A DNA stretch of 33,589 bases, taken from positions 1-33,589 of the forward strand of contig NZ_LATD01000274.1 in assembly GCF_000981895.1 (NCBI RefSeq), written 5' to 3'. The notes below the pieces were generated by a model, which saw nothing but the letters and a program-made list of their open reading frames with translations, did no database searches and was not told the origin of the DNA. The number at the start of each line of letters is the position of its first letter. The first letter of the stretch is position 1. Origin of the DNA: Streptomyces odonnellii. GTDB taxonomy: Bacteria; Actinomycetota; Actinomycetes; Streptomycetales; Streptomycetaceae. Position numbers and translations under genes: made by a program. Positions 25,011 to 31,818 of the stretch are shown piece by piece.

Positions 25011-26823
25011 AACGCTCCTTGGCGCCGGGTCCCGAAGCGGCATCGGCTTCCGAAGAGGCGCCGGCCGCCGACGGGGCGCCGGCCGCCGGTGCTTTCGTAC
25101 GGCTACGCCCCCGGTCCTCGTGGACATAGCGGCCTCCCCGGAGCAGCGAGGCGACGGCCGCGACCAGGCACGCGGCGATCGCGAAGTCGAACGCGACCGA
25201 CAGCCCCTCGGAGAACGGCTGGGAGATCAGCGCCGGGAAGAACCCGCGCCCGGTCAGATAGCTCGCGTGCCCGGCGGGAAGATGCGCGAGGACCTCCGGG
25301 CCGAGCAGCGTCTGCACCGGGTTGTACCCGAGGAGCGACGCGAACAGCACCCCGACCGGCGGCAGCGCCGCGACCCTGGCGGCGTCGGCGGCCGGCACCC
25401 CCTGGGCGGTCAGCCCATGGCTGAGCGCGGCGGGCAGTGAACCGGCGAGGCCCGCGATCATCAGGGAGAAGAAGATGCCGATGGACAGCACGGTCGCAGA
25501 GTTCTGGAAGGTCGTGCTGATCCCGGCGCCGACCCCGCGCTGGTCCGGCGGCAGGCTGTTCATGATGGCCGCCCGGTTGGGCGAGGTGAACAGCCCCATC
25601 GCCAGCCCGTTGCAGAGCAGGATCAGGGCGAAGAGCGGATAGCCGAAGTCCACCGGCAGTACCTCCAGCGCCGCGAAGGTGCCCGCGGCCAGCAGCATGC
25701 CGCCGGTCGCGAAGGTCCGGGCGCCGAACCGGTCGGAGGCCCAGCCCGAGAACGGTCCGGCGATCAGGAATCCGATCGTGAGCGGCAGCATGTAGATCCC
25801 GGCCCACAGCGGGGTCTCCGCGAAGCCGTAGCCGTGCCGCGGCAGCCAGATGCCCTGGAGCCAGATGATCAGGATGAACATCAGCCCGCCGCGCCCCAGC
25901 GCCGCCAGCAGACTCGCCACATTGCCCGCGGTGAACGCGCGGATCCGGAACAGCGCGAGATGGAACATCGGTTCCGCGACCCGGCTCTCCACCACGCAGA
26001 ACACCGCCAGCACCGCGAGCCCGCCGCCGATCGCGGTGAGCACCCAGGGGTTGCCCCAGCCCATGGTGTGCCCGCCGTAGGGCTGGATCCCGTACGTGAT
26101 GCCGGACAGGACCGCGATCAGGCCGACGGCGAAGGTGACATTGCCCCACCAGTCGAGCCGGGCCGGTGTGCGGACACCGGTGTCCCGCAGCTTCAGATAG
26201 GCCCAGACCGTGCCGAACACCCCGAACGGTACGGACACCAGGAACACCAGATGCCAGTCGACCGGGCCGAGCAGACCGCCCAGGACCAGCCCGATGAAGG
26301 AACCCGCGATGCCCGCGACCTGGTTGAGCCCCAGGGCGAGACCGCGCTGCCGGGCGGGGAAGGCATCGGTGAGGATGGCGTTCGAATTGGCCATGAGCAT
26401 CGCTCCGCCGACGCCCTGGAGCACACGCATACCGATCAGCCAGAGCGCGCCCGCCGTGCCGTGCAGCCAGGTCACCGAGAGCAGCACGGAGAAGACGGTG
26501 AAGACCGCGAACCCCATGTTGTACATCCGGACCCGGCCGTACATGTCGCCGAGCCGGCCGAAGCTCACCACGAGCACCGCGGTGACCACCATGTAGCTCA
26601 TGATCAGCCACAGCAGCAGGCTCGTATTGCCTGGCTGGAGCGGGTCCACGCCGATGCCGCGGAAGATGTCCGGCAGGGCGATCAGCATGATCGACATATT
26701 GATCGTGGCGATCAGGACGCCCAGCGTGGTGTTGGACAGGGCGATCCATTTGTAGCGCGGACCCGGTCCGCCGGTGTGCTCTTCCGCTGCCGCTGCCGCT
26801 GCCGCTGCCGCTGCCTCTCGCAC
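24994..26823 (-). CDS. MFS transporter, DHA2 (14-TMS) drug exporter family
   Basis: A 609-residue inner-membrane proton-driven exporter with about 14 hydrophobic segments. Typical motifs are TLGVLIATINMSIMLIALPDIFRGIG in the first span, SFGRLGDMYGRVRMY (motif A), and GMRVLQGVGGAMLMANSNAILTDAFPARQRGLALGLNQ (motif C/G-like region). The C-terminal 45 residues are basic, then Ala/Ser-rich and cytoplasmic. A poly-Ala stretch encoded by a 6-bp CCGCTG repeat (26784-26813) follows the start. GTG 26823 has GGGAG eight bases upstream; ATG 26838 would add five residues. Substrate unknown. A divergent MarR gene shares its promoter region and probably represses it; its 3' end overlaps the GH18-like gene convergently by 17 bp. 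Confidence 0.93.
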   Translation of the reverse strand: MREAAAAAAAAAAEEHTGGPGPRYKWIALSNTTLGVLIATINMSIMLIALPDIFRGIGVDPLQPGNTSLLLWLIMSYMVVTAVLVVSFGRLGDMYGRVRMYNMGFAVFTVFSVLLSVTWLHGTAGALWLIGMRVLQGVGGAMLMANSNAILTDAFPARQRGLALGLNQVAGIAGSFIGLVLGGLLGPVDWHLVFLVSVPFGVFGTVWAYLKLRDTGVRTPARLDWWGNVTFAVGLIAVLSGITYGIQPYGGHTMGWGNPWVLTAIGGGLAVLAVFCVVESRVAEPMFHLALFRIRAFTAGNVASLLAALGRGGLMFILIIWLQGIWLPRHGYGFAETPLWAGIYMLPLTIGFLIAGPFSGWASDRFGARTFATGGMLLAAGTFAALEVLPVDFGYPLFALILLCNGLAMGLFTSPNRAAIMNSLPPDQRGVGAGISTTFQNSATVLSIGIFFSLMIAGLAGSLPAALSHGLTAQGVPAADAARVAALPPVGVLFASLLGYNPVQTLLGPEVLAHLPAGHASYLTGRGFFPALISQPFSEGLSVAFDFAIAACLVAAVASLLRGGRYVHEDRGRSRTKAPAAGAPSAAGASSEADAASGPGAKERFSNPA

Positions 26824-26890
26824 GGGCGCCACTCCCATCGGCGGCCGGGTGTGGCCGGGGGTAGGTGGATGTATGTAGCAATCAGTAGCC

Positions 26891-26943
26891 AAGCTAGACC
26901 TCGACAGGGAAACTTGCAAGGTTGCCTGTCCAACTCCTACGGT
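26891..26943. promoter_or_regulatory. Divergent promoters sharing a palindromic -35, with a probable MarR operator
   Basis: Plus strand: TTGCAA (26914-26919), 18-bp spacer, TACGGT (26938-26943), six bases to the marR ATG. Minus strand: the same self-complementary TTGCAA (26919-26914), 17-bp spacer, TAGCTT (26896-26891), for the MFS gene. The surrounding dyad GGGAAACTTGCAAGGTTGCC (26907-26926) is symmetric at 16 of 20 positions, so one bound MarR dimer could block both promoters. Confidence 0.65.
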
Positions 26944-26949
26944 GGGCGC

Positions 26950-27438
26950 ATGTACGAGGAGCCCGGACCGCCCGCTGAACCGACCGCCGACCGGAGCGGC
27001 GCCGGTCCGGCCGCCGAGCAGGTCGCAGCGGATCTCTCCGCCGTCGTCGGCAGACTGATGCGGCGGCTGCGGACCGCCTCGCCCGACAGCCGGCTCACGC
27101 CCTCCCAGCGCTCGGTCCTCTCCCGGCTGGACACGGACGGGCCGGCCACCACGGCCGCGCTGGCCCGCGCCGAGTACGTACGCCCCCAGTCCATGCGGCT
27201 GACCCTGGCCGCCCTGGAGGAACAGGGGCTGATCGAGCGGGCGCCCGACCCCGGGGACGGGCGTCAGTCCGTCGTCTCGGCCACGGACGCCGGGCGCGGG
27301 GCGCTCGCCGCGGTCCGCGCGGCCAAGCAGGGCTGGCTCTCCGACGCGATCGCCGCCGAGTTCGACGGCACCGAGCGCCGCGCCCTGGCCGAGGCGACGG
27401 ATCTGCTGCGGCGGCTGGTGGAGAGACGGGAGCAGTGA
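26950..27438 (+). CDS. MarR family transcriptional regulator
   Basis: A 162-residue winged-helix repressor, divergent from the MFS exporter. After a Pro/Glu-rich start the MarR fold runs EQVAADLSAVVGRLMRRLR, LTPSQRSVLSRLDTDGPATTAALAR, VRPQSMRLTLAALEEQGLIERAPDP (recognition helix), then the wing GDGRQSVVSATDAGRGALAAVR and C-terminal dimerisation helix. The ATG at 26950 sits six bases behind TACGGT and has no convincing ribosome-binding site, so it is probably leaderless. The gene structure and the dyad in the promoter suggest it represses itself and the exporter until a ligand (probably a drug or phenolic) releases it; the ligand is not deducible. Confidence 0.93.
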   Translation: MYEEPGPPAEPTADRSGAGPAAEQVAADLSAVVGRLMRRLRTASPDSRLTPSQRSVLSRLDTDGPATTAALARAEYVRPQSMRLTLAALEEQGLIERAPDPGDGRQSVVSATDAGRGALAAVRAAKQGWLSDAIAAEFDGTERRALAEATDLLRRLVERREQ

Positions 27439-27470
27439 TCGTGACACCGCCCGGCCGTGCGGCGGGAGCA

Positions 27471-27565
27471 CACACGGCAGAGCCCGCACACTCAGCAGGG
27501 CCCGTACACACGACAGGGCCCGCACACGCGGCAGGGTCGGCCCGTAACACACGACAGGGCCCGCA
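27471..27565. repeat. 18-bp tandem repeats running into the terminator
   Basis: Units of the type CACACGRCAGGGCCCGYA occur at 27471-27488, 27489-27506, 27507-27524 and 27548-27565, with a longer diverged unit between (27525-27547). The last one includes the left arm of the following terminator, so earlier copies could pair with the right arm too. Confidence 0.75.
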
Positions 27566-27594
27566 CCCGTCCTGACAGACGGGTGCGGGCCCTG
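27555..27594. terminator. Strong bidirectional terminator between marR and the sdh operon
   Basis: A perfect 17-bp stem, CAGGGCCCGCACCCGTC (27555-27571) with GACGGGTGCGGGCCCTG (27578-27594), closes a six-base loop CTGACA. It can end the converging transcripts of marR and sdhB. Confidence 0.9.
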
Positions 27595-27625
27595 CCTCCC
27601 GCTCGCCGCGCGTTATACGTGTGGT

Positions 27626-28483
27626 CTACTCGCCCCGGCGCCGGATCTTGTTGCCCAGCCACACCAGCGGGTCGTACTTCCGGTCCACCGCCCGTTCCTT
27701 CAGCGGGATCAGGGCGTTGTCGGTGATCTTGATGTGCTCGGGGCACACCTCCGTACAGCACTTGGTGATGTTGCAGTACCCGAGCCCGTGCTCGTCCTGT
27801 GCCGTCTTCTTGCGGTCGAGCCCCGACTCCGCGGCGGCGTCCAGCGGATGCATGTCCAGCTCCGCCACCCGCATCAGAAAGCGCGGCCCCGCGAAGGCGG
27901 CCTTGTTCTCCTCGTGGTCCCGCACCACATGACAGGTGTCCTGGCACAGGAAGCACTCGATGCACTTGCGGAACTCCTGCGAGCGGTCCACATCGACCTG
28001 CTGCATCCTGTACTCACCCGCGGCCACCCCGGGCGGCGGTACGAAGGACGGCACCTCCCGCGCCTTGGTGTAGTTGAACGACACGTCAGTGACCAGATCC
28101 CGGATCACCGGGAAGGCGCGCAGCGGGGTGACCGTGATGGTCTCCTCGCGGGAGAAGACCGACATCCGGGTCATGCACATCAGCCGCGGCCGGCCGTTGA
28201 TCTCCGCGCTGCACGAACCGCACTTGCCCGCCTTGCAGTTCCAGCGCACCGCCAGATCGGCGGCCTGGGTGGCCTGGAGCCGGTGGATGATGTCGAGGAC
28301 GACCTCTCCGTCGTTCACCTCGACCGCGAAGTCCTTCAGCTCTCCGCCGTCGGCGTCGCCGCGCCAGACCCGGAACTTCGCCTCGTACGCGGAAGCCGAG
28401 GCGCTCGTACCCGTACCGCCGCCCGTGGCCGCGCTGCTCGTACCCGTGCCCGCACCTGGATCCGTATCCGTACCCGTACTCAC
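27626..28483 (-). CDS. sdhB: Succinate dehydrogenase / fumarate reductase iron-sulfur subunit
   Basis: Electron-transfer subunit of complex II, 285 residues. The [2Fe-2S] cluster cysteines are C83, C88 and C91 in CKAGKCGSC and C103 in LMC. The [4Fe-4S] and [3Fe-4S] sites use CIECFLCQDTC (174-184) and CNITKCCTEVCP (237-248). The first 30 residues are a Gly/Ser/Thr repeat extension, not needed for the fold. GTG 28483 has GAGGAG eight bases upstream and overlaps the sdhA stop by four bases (GTGA), so they are translationally coupled. It is the last gene of the operon before the 17-bp-stem terminator. The chain resembles the mycobacterial Sdh1-type subunit. Confidence 0.96.
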   Translation of the reverse strand: MSTGTDTDPGAGTGTSSAATGGGTGTSASASAYEAKFRVWRGDADGGELKDFAVEVNDGEVVLDIIHRLQATQAADLAVRWNCKAGKCGSCSAEINGRPRLMCMTRMSVFSREETITVTPLRAFPVIRDLVTDVSFNYTKAREVPSFVPPPGVAAGEYRMQQVDVDRSQEFRKCIECFLCQDTCHVVRDHEENKAAFAGPRFLMRVAELDMHPLDAAAESGLDRKKTAQDEHGLGYCNITKCCTEVCPEHIKITDNALIPLKERAVDRKYDPLVWLGNKIRRRGE

Positions 28484-30429
28484 TCGTGAAGCTCCTCTTC
28501 GGCGAGGTACTTGACCAGCTCTTCCTTGTCGAACAGGGCGAGCAGATCCGGACGGACGGGCTCGGTCTCGCGGCGCGTCAGCGCGATCCGGCCGTCGGCG
28601 GGACCGGTGGCCCCGGTGAGCGTGCAGTGGAGATTGACCCGGCGCCAGTCGCGGTCCATGCCCGGCCAGTCCTCCCGGGTGTGGCCGCCGCGGCTTTCCG
28701 TACGCTCCAGGGCGGCCCGTGCCACGCACTCGCTGACCAGCAGCATGTTCCGCAGATCGAGCGCGAGGTGCCAGCCGGGGTTGAACTGCCGGTGTCCCTC
28801 GACCACCGCGCGCGAAGCCCGTACCCGCAGCTCGGCCAGCTTCTCCAGGGCCTGTGCCATCTCGTGCTCGCGCCGGATGATGCCGACCAGGTCGTTCATG
28901 GTCTGCTGGAGTTCCTGATGGAGGGTGTACGGATTCTCGGCCGGCCCGTCCGCCGAGCCCTCGGCACCGAACGGGCGCAGCGCCTCGGCCGCCGCCGCCT
29001 CGATCTGCGCCTCCTCCGGTACGGGCCTGGCCTCCGCGCCCCGCGCGTGCTCGGCGGCGTACAGCCCGGCCCGCCGCCCGAAGACCAGCAGGTCCGAGAG
29101 CGAGTTCCCGCCGAGGCGGTTCGAGCCGTGCATGCCCCCGGCGACCTCGCCCGCCGCGTACAGGCCCGGCACCCCCAGCGCGGCGGCGGTGTCCGAGTCG
29201 ACCGCGATCCCGCCCATCACATAGTGGCAAGTGGGCCCGACCTCCATCGCCTCGGCCGTGATGTCGACATCCGCCAGCTCCTTGAACTGGTGGTACATCG
29301 AGGGCAGCCTGCGCCGGACGACCTCGGGGGACATCCGGGTCGAGACATCGAGATAGACCCCGCCGTGCTCGGAGCCGCGGCCCGCCTTGACCTCGGAGTT
29401 GATGGCACGGGCCACCTCGTCGCGGGGGAGCAGCTCGGGCGGGCGCCGGTTGTGGTCCGGGTCCTTGTACCAGCGGTCGCCCTCGTCCTCCGACTCCGCG
29501 TACTTCTCCTTGAAGACATCGGGGATGTAGTCGAACATGAACCGCTTGCCCTCGGAGTTGCGCAGCACCCCGCCGTCGCCGCGCACCGATTCGGTGACGA
29601 GGATGCCCTTCACCGACGGCGGCCAGACCATCCCGGTCGGATGGAACTGCACGAACTCCATGTTCAGCAGGGGAGCGCCGGCGAGCAGCGCGAGGGCATG
29701 GCCGTCGCCGGTGTACTCCCAGGAGTTGGAGGTCACCTTGAAGGACTTGCCGATACCGCCGGTGGCGAGGACGACGGAGGGCGCCTCCAGGACGAAGAAG
29801 CGCCCGGACTCGCGCTCGTAGCAGAACACCCCCGCGACCCGCCCGCCGGTCCCGTCCTGCCCCGTCCCACCCTCACCGGTCTCCTCGGGCGACTTGAGGA
29901 TCCGGGTGACCGTGCACTCCTGATAGACCTTGAGGCGCGCCTCGTAGTCCCCGTACTCCTCGTAGTCCTCCTGCTGGAGCGAGACGATCTTCTGCTGGAG
30001 GGTACGGATCAGCTCCAGGCCCGTCCGGTCGCCGACATGCGCGAGCCGCGGGTACTCGTGCCCGCCGAAGTTGCGCTGGGAGATCCTGCCGTCGGCCGTA
30101 CGGTCGAAGAGCGCGCCCCACGTCTCCAGCTCCCACACCCGGTCCGGCGCCTCGCGCGCGTGCAGCTCCGCCATCCGCCACTGGTTGAGGAACTTCCCGC
30201 CGCGCAGGGTGTCCCGGAAGTGCACCTGCCAGTTGTCGCCCGCGTTCACATTGCCCATCGAGGCGGCGATCCCGCCCTCGGCCATCACCGTATGGGCCTT
30301 GCCGAAGAGGGACTTGCAGATCACGGCCGTACGGGCGCCCCGCTCGCGCGCCTCGATGGCGGCCCGCAGTCCCGCACCGCCCGCGCCCACGACCACCACG
30401 TCCCACTGACGGCGTTCGAGTTGCGTCAT
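28480..30429 (-). CDS. sdhA: Succinate dehydrogenase / fumarate reductase flavoprotein subunit
   Basis: Catalytic subunit, 649 residues, oxidising succinate to fumarate with covalently bound FAD. The FAD-binding GAGGAGLRAAIEA is at about 15-27, the covalent-FAD histidine H46 in KAHTVMAEGGIAASMG, and substrate/active-site motifs include FHPTGM, the GSNRLGGNSL loop and a C-terminal segment with HTREDWPGMDRDWRRVN. ATG 30429 has GGAGA about nine bases upstream. It follows sdhC by 21 bp and overlaps sdhB by four. The reverse direction, fumarate reduction, cannot be excluded from sequence. Length matches the actinobacterial Sdh1-type flavoprotein. Confidence 0.97.
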   Translation of the reverse strand: MTQLERRQWDVVVVGAGGAGLRAAIEARERGARTAVICKSLFGKAHTVMAEGGIAASMGNVNAGDNWQVHFRDTLRGGKFLNQWRMAELHAREAPDRVWELETWGALFDRTADGRISQRNFGGHEYPRLAHVGDRTGLELIRTLQQKIVSLQQEDYEEYGDYEARLKVYQECTVTRILKSPEETGEGGTGQDGTGGRVAGVFCYERESGRFFVLEAPSVVLATGGIGKSFKVTSNSWEYTGDGHALALLAGAPLLNMEFVQFHPTGMVWPPSVKGILVTESVRGDGGVLRNSEGKRFMFDYIPDVFKEKYAESEDEGDRWYKDPDHNRRPPELLPRDEVARAINSEVKAGRGSEHGGVYLDVSTRMSPEVVRRRLPSMYHQFKELADVDITAEAMEVGPTCHYVMGGIAVDSDTAAALGVPGLYAAGEVAGGMHGSNRLGGNSLSDLLVFGRRAGLYAAEHARGAEARPVPEEAQIEAAAAEALRPFGAEGSADGPAENPYTLHQELQQTMNDLVGIIRREHEMAQALEKLAELRVRASRAVVEGHRQFNPGWHLALDLRNMLLVSECVARAALERTESRGGHTREDWPGMDRDWRRVNLHCTLTGATGPADGRIALTRRETEPVRPDLLALFDKEELVKYLAEEELHE

Positions 30430-30450
30430 ATCTGAACGGTCTCCCTGTTC

Positions 30451-31272
30451 CTAGAAGAAGCGCGGATCGTCGAAGGCCCCGGAGGCGAGCAGATAGACAT
30501 AGAAGTCGGAGACGGCGACGCTGATCAGTGAGGCCCAGGCGAGCTGCATGTGGCGGCCGTTGAGCCTGCCCGCCCAGTCCCAGAGGCGGTAGCGCACCGG
30601 GTGTTTGGAGAAGTGCCGCAGCCGGCCGCCGATGATGTGCCGGCAGGAGTGGCAGGAGAGGGTGTACGCCCAGATCAGCACGATGTTGACCAGGAAGATC
30701 AGCGAGCCGAGCCCCATGTGGCCCCAGGCGTAGTGCTCGTCGCGGAAGGCCAGCACGGTGTCGTACGTGAGGATGCCGGCGACCGGGACGGCCGCGTAGA
30801 AGAAGTACCGGTGGATGTTCTGCAGGATCAGCGGGAAGCGGGTCTCACCGGAGTACTTCGCGTGGGGCTCGGCGACGGCGCAGGCGGGCGGGGAGGCCCA
30901 GAAGCCGCGGTAGTAGGCCTTGCGGTAGTAGTAGCAGGTCAGCCGGAAGCCCAGCGGGAAGATCAGGATCAGCAGCGCGGGGGAGAGGCCCCACCAGCTT
31001 CCGAAGATCTCCCAGTTGGGGCCGGAGCGCATGGGGGCGCAGTTCTCCGCCAGACAGGGCGAGTAGAACGGTGAGACATAGGGCGCCGCGTAGTAGTCGT
31101 CGTTCGCGAAGGCCCGCCAGGTCGAGTAGACGATGAAGGCGAGCAGTCCCGCGGCGGTCGCGGCGGGCGCCAGCCACCAGCGGTCGGTCCGCAGATGGCG
31201 GGGCGCGATGGCGGCACGCGAGGGGCCGCGTACGCCCGTACTGGCTGGTGGGGGCTGGGTACCAGTGGCCAA
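30451..31272 (-). CDS. sdhC: Succinate dehydrogenase membrane anchor, Sdh1 type
   Basis: A 273-residue integral membrane anchor that passes electrons to menaquinone. Five hydrophobic segments are seen (about 34-50, 95-112, 155-172, 186-205, 243-263). It matches the long single-subunit anchor of actinobacterial Sdh1 rather than the short SdhC/SdhD pair. Conserved-looking metal ligands include C73, C78, C113, C131, the motif CHSCRH (207-212), and H154, H180 and H185. I recall that the mycobacterial Sdh1 anchor was reported to hold a membrane-embedded Rieske-type cluster; CHSCRH could be part of such a site. TTG 31272 was chosen because AGGAG lies seven bases upstream. First structural gene before sdhA, 32 bp after a small coiled-coil gene. 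Confidence 0.88.
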   Translation of the reverse strand: MATGTQPPPASTGVRGPSRAAIAPRHLRTDRWWLAPAATAAGLLAFIVYSTWRAFANDDYYAAPYVSPFYSPCLAENCAPMRSGPNWEIFGSWWGLSPALLILIFPLGFRLTCYYYRKAYYRGFWASPPACAVAEPHAKYSGETRFPLILQNIHRYFFYAAVPVAGILTYDTVLAFRDEHYAWGHMGLGSLIFLVNIVLIWAYTLSCHSCRHIIGGRLRHFSKHPVRYRLWDWAGRLNGRHMQLAWASLISVAVSDFYVYLLASGAFDDPRFF

Positions 31273-31304
31273 CGGGATCTCCTGACATGGTGCATGGCGG
31301 GGCC

Positions 31305-31535
31305 CTAAGGCGCTCGCCGGTCGCGCACACCCAGGCCCTCGTCGTCCGAGTCCGTCCACAGCGCGCTGTCGTACGGAGTGTCGGGGATGGTCACCAGGTC
31401 GTCGGCGCGGCCGGCCGGCTGGGGCCGGGATTCGTTCTCGCGTAGCTGCGCGAGACTCTGCTCCAACCGTCCGACCGTGCGGACCAGGTCGTCCAGGCAG
31501 CGTTTGACCGCTGCCACATCGTCCTGCAGGGACAT
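31305..31535 (-). CDS. Small hypothetical coiled-coil protein at the head of the sdh operon
   Basis: A 76-residue protein of unknown function. The first half is heptad-patterned coiled coil (MSLQDDVAAVKRCLDDLVRT, VGRLEQSLAQLREN); the second half is acidic and disordered-looking (PDTPYDSALWTDSDDEGLG). There is no signal or membrane segment. ATG 31535 has GAGG seven to eight bases upstream. Its 32-bp distance to sdhC and shared strand suggest cotranscription and a possible role in assembly or regulation of the dehydrogenase; this is inference only. Confidence 0.75.
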   Translation of the reverse strand: MSLQDDVAAVKRCLDDLVRTVGRLEQSLAQLRENESRPQPAGRADDLVTIPDTPYDSALWTDSDDEGLGVRDRRAP

Positions 31536-31620
31536 GAGTTGCCCTCATTTCCGCGGTCGCGGGTGGCATGCGGGGAGCGTGTGGTCACCCTCGGACGGCT
31601 GCTCTCTGTACGCGCCTGAG

Positions 31621-31650
31621 AGTGTCGCGCGTCACACCTGTCTTTCACAA
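31621..31650 (-). promoter_or_regulatory. Possible sdh operon promoter with overlapping palindrome
   Basis: On the minus strand TTGTGA (31650-31645), 18-bp spacer, GACACT (31626-31621). The -10 is imperfect (G for the first T). The dyad GTGT-cg-CGCG-tc-ACAC (31622-31637) overlaps it and may be an operator. Its position 86 bp upstream of the small coiled-coil gene fits a leadered sdh transcript. Confidence 0.4.
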
Positions 31651-31818
31651 GACCGGGTACGAGGTCGCCCGCGCGGCCGAGTGGTTGGCCCGAGCGGGTG
31701 GGGTTTGGCCACCGGGTTGACGTGTCGACGGGCCGGTTCCGCGGCTTTCCACTTCAGTGAGTGGGCAATAGGTGTGATCATCTATAAATTCCACAAACAG
31801 GACGAAGAGGTACAAGCC

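Noticed and set aside
28486..30435. Plus-strand frame covering sdhA end to end
   Set aside because: Exact antisense of sdhA with the same length; no ribosome-binding site or motif. Mirror frames of this kind are common in Streptomyces coding DNA.
31645..31663. Rex-type redox operator before the sdh operon
   Set aside because: TTGTGAA is present on the minus strand, but the inverted TTCACAA half at the proper spacing is missing.
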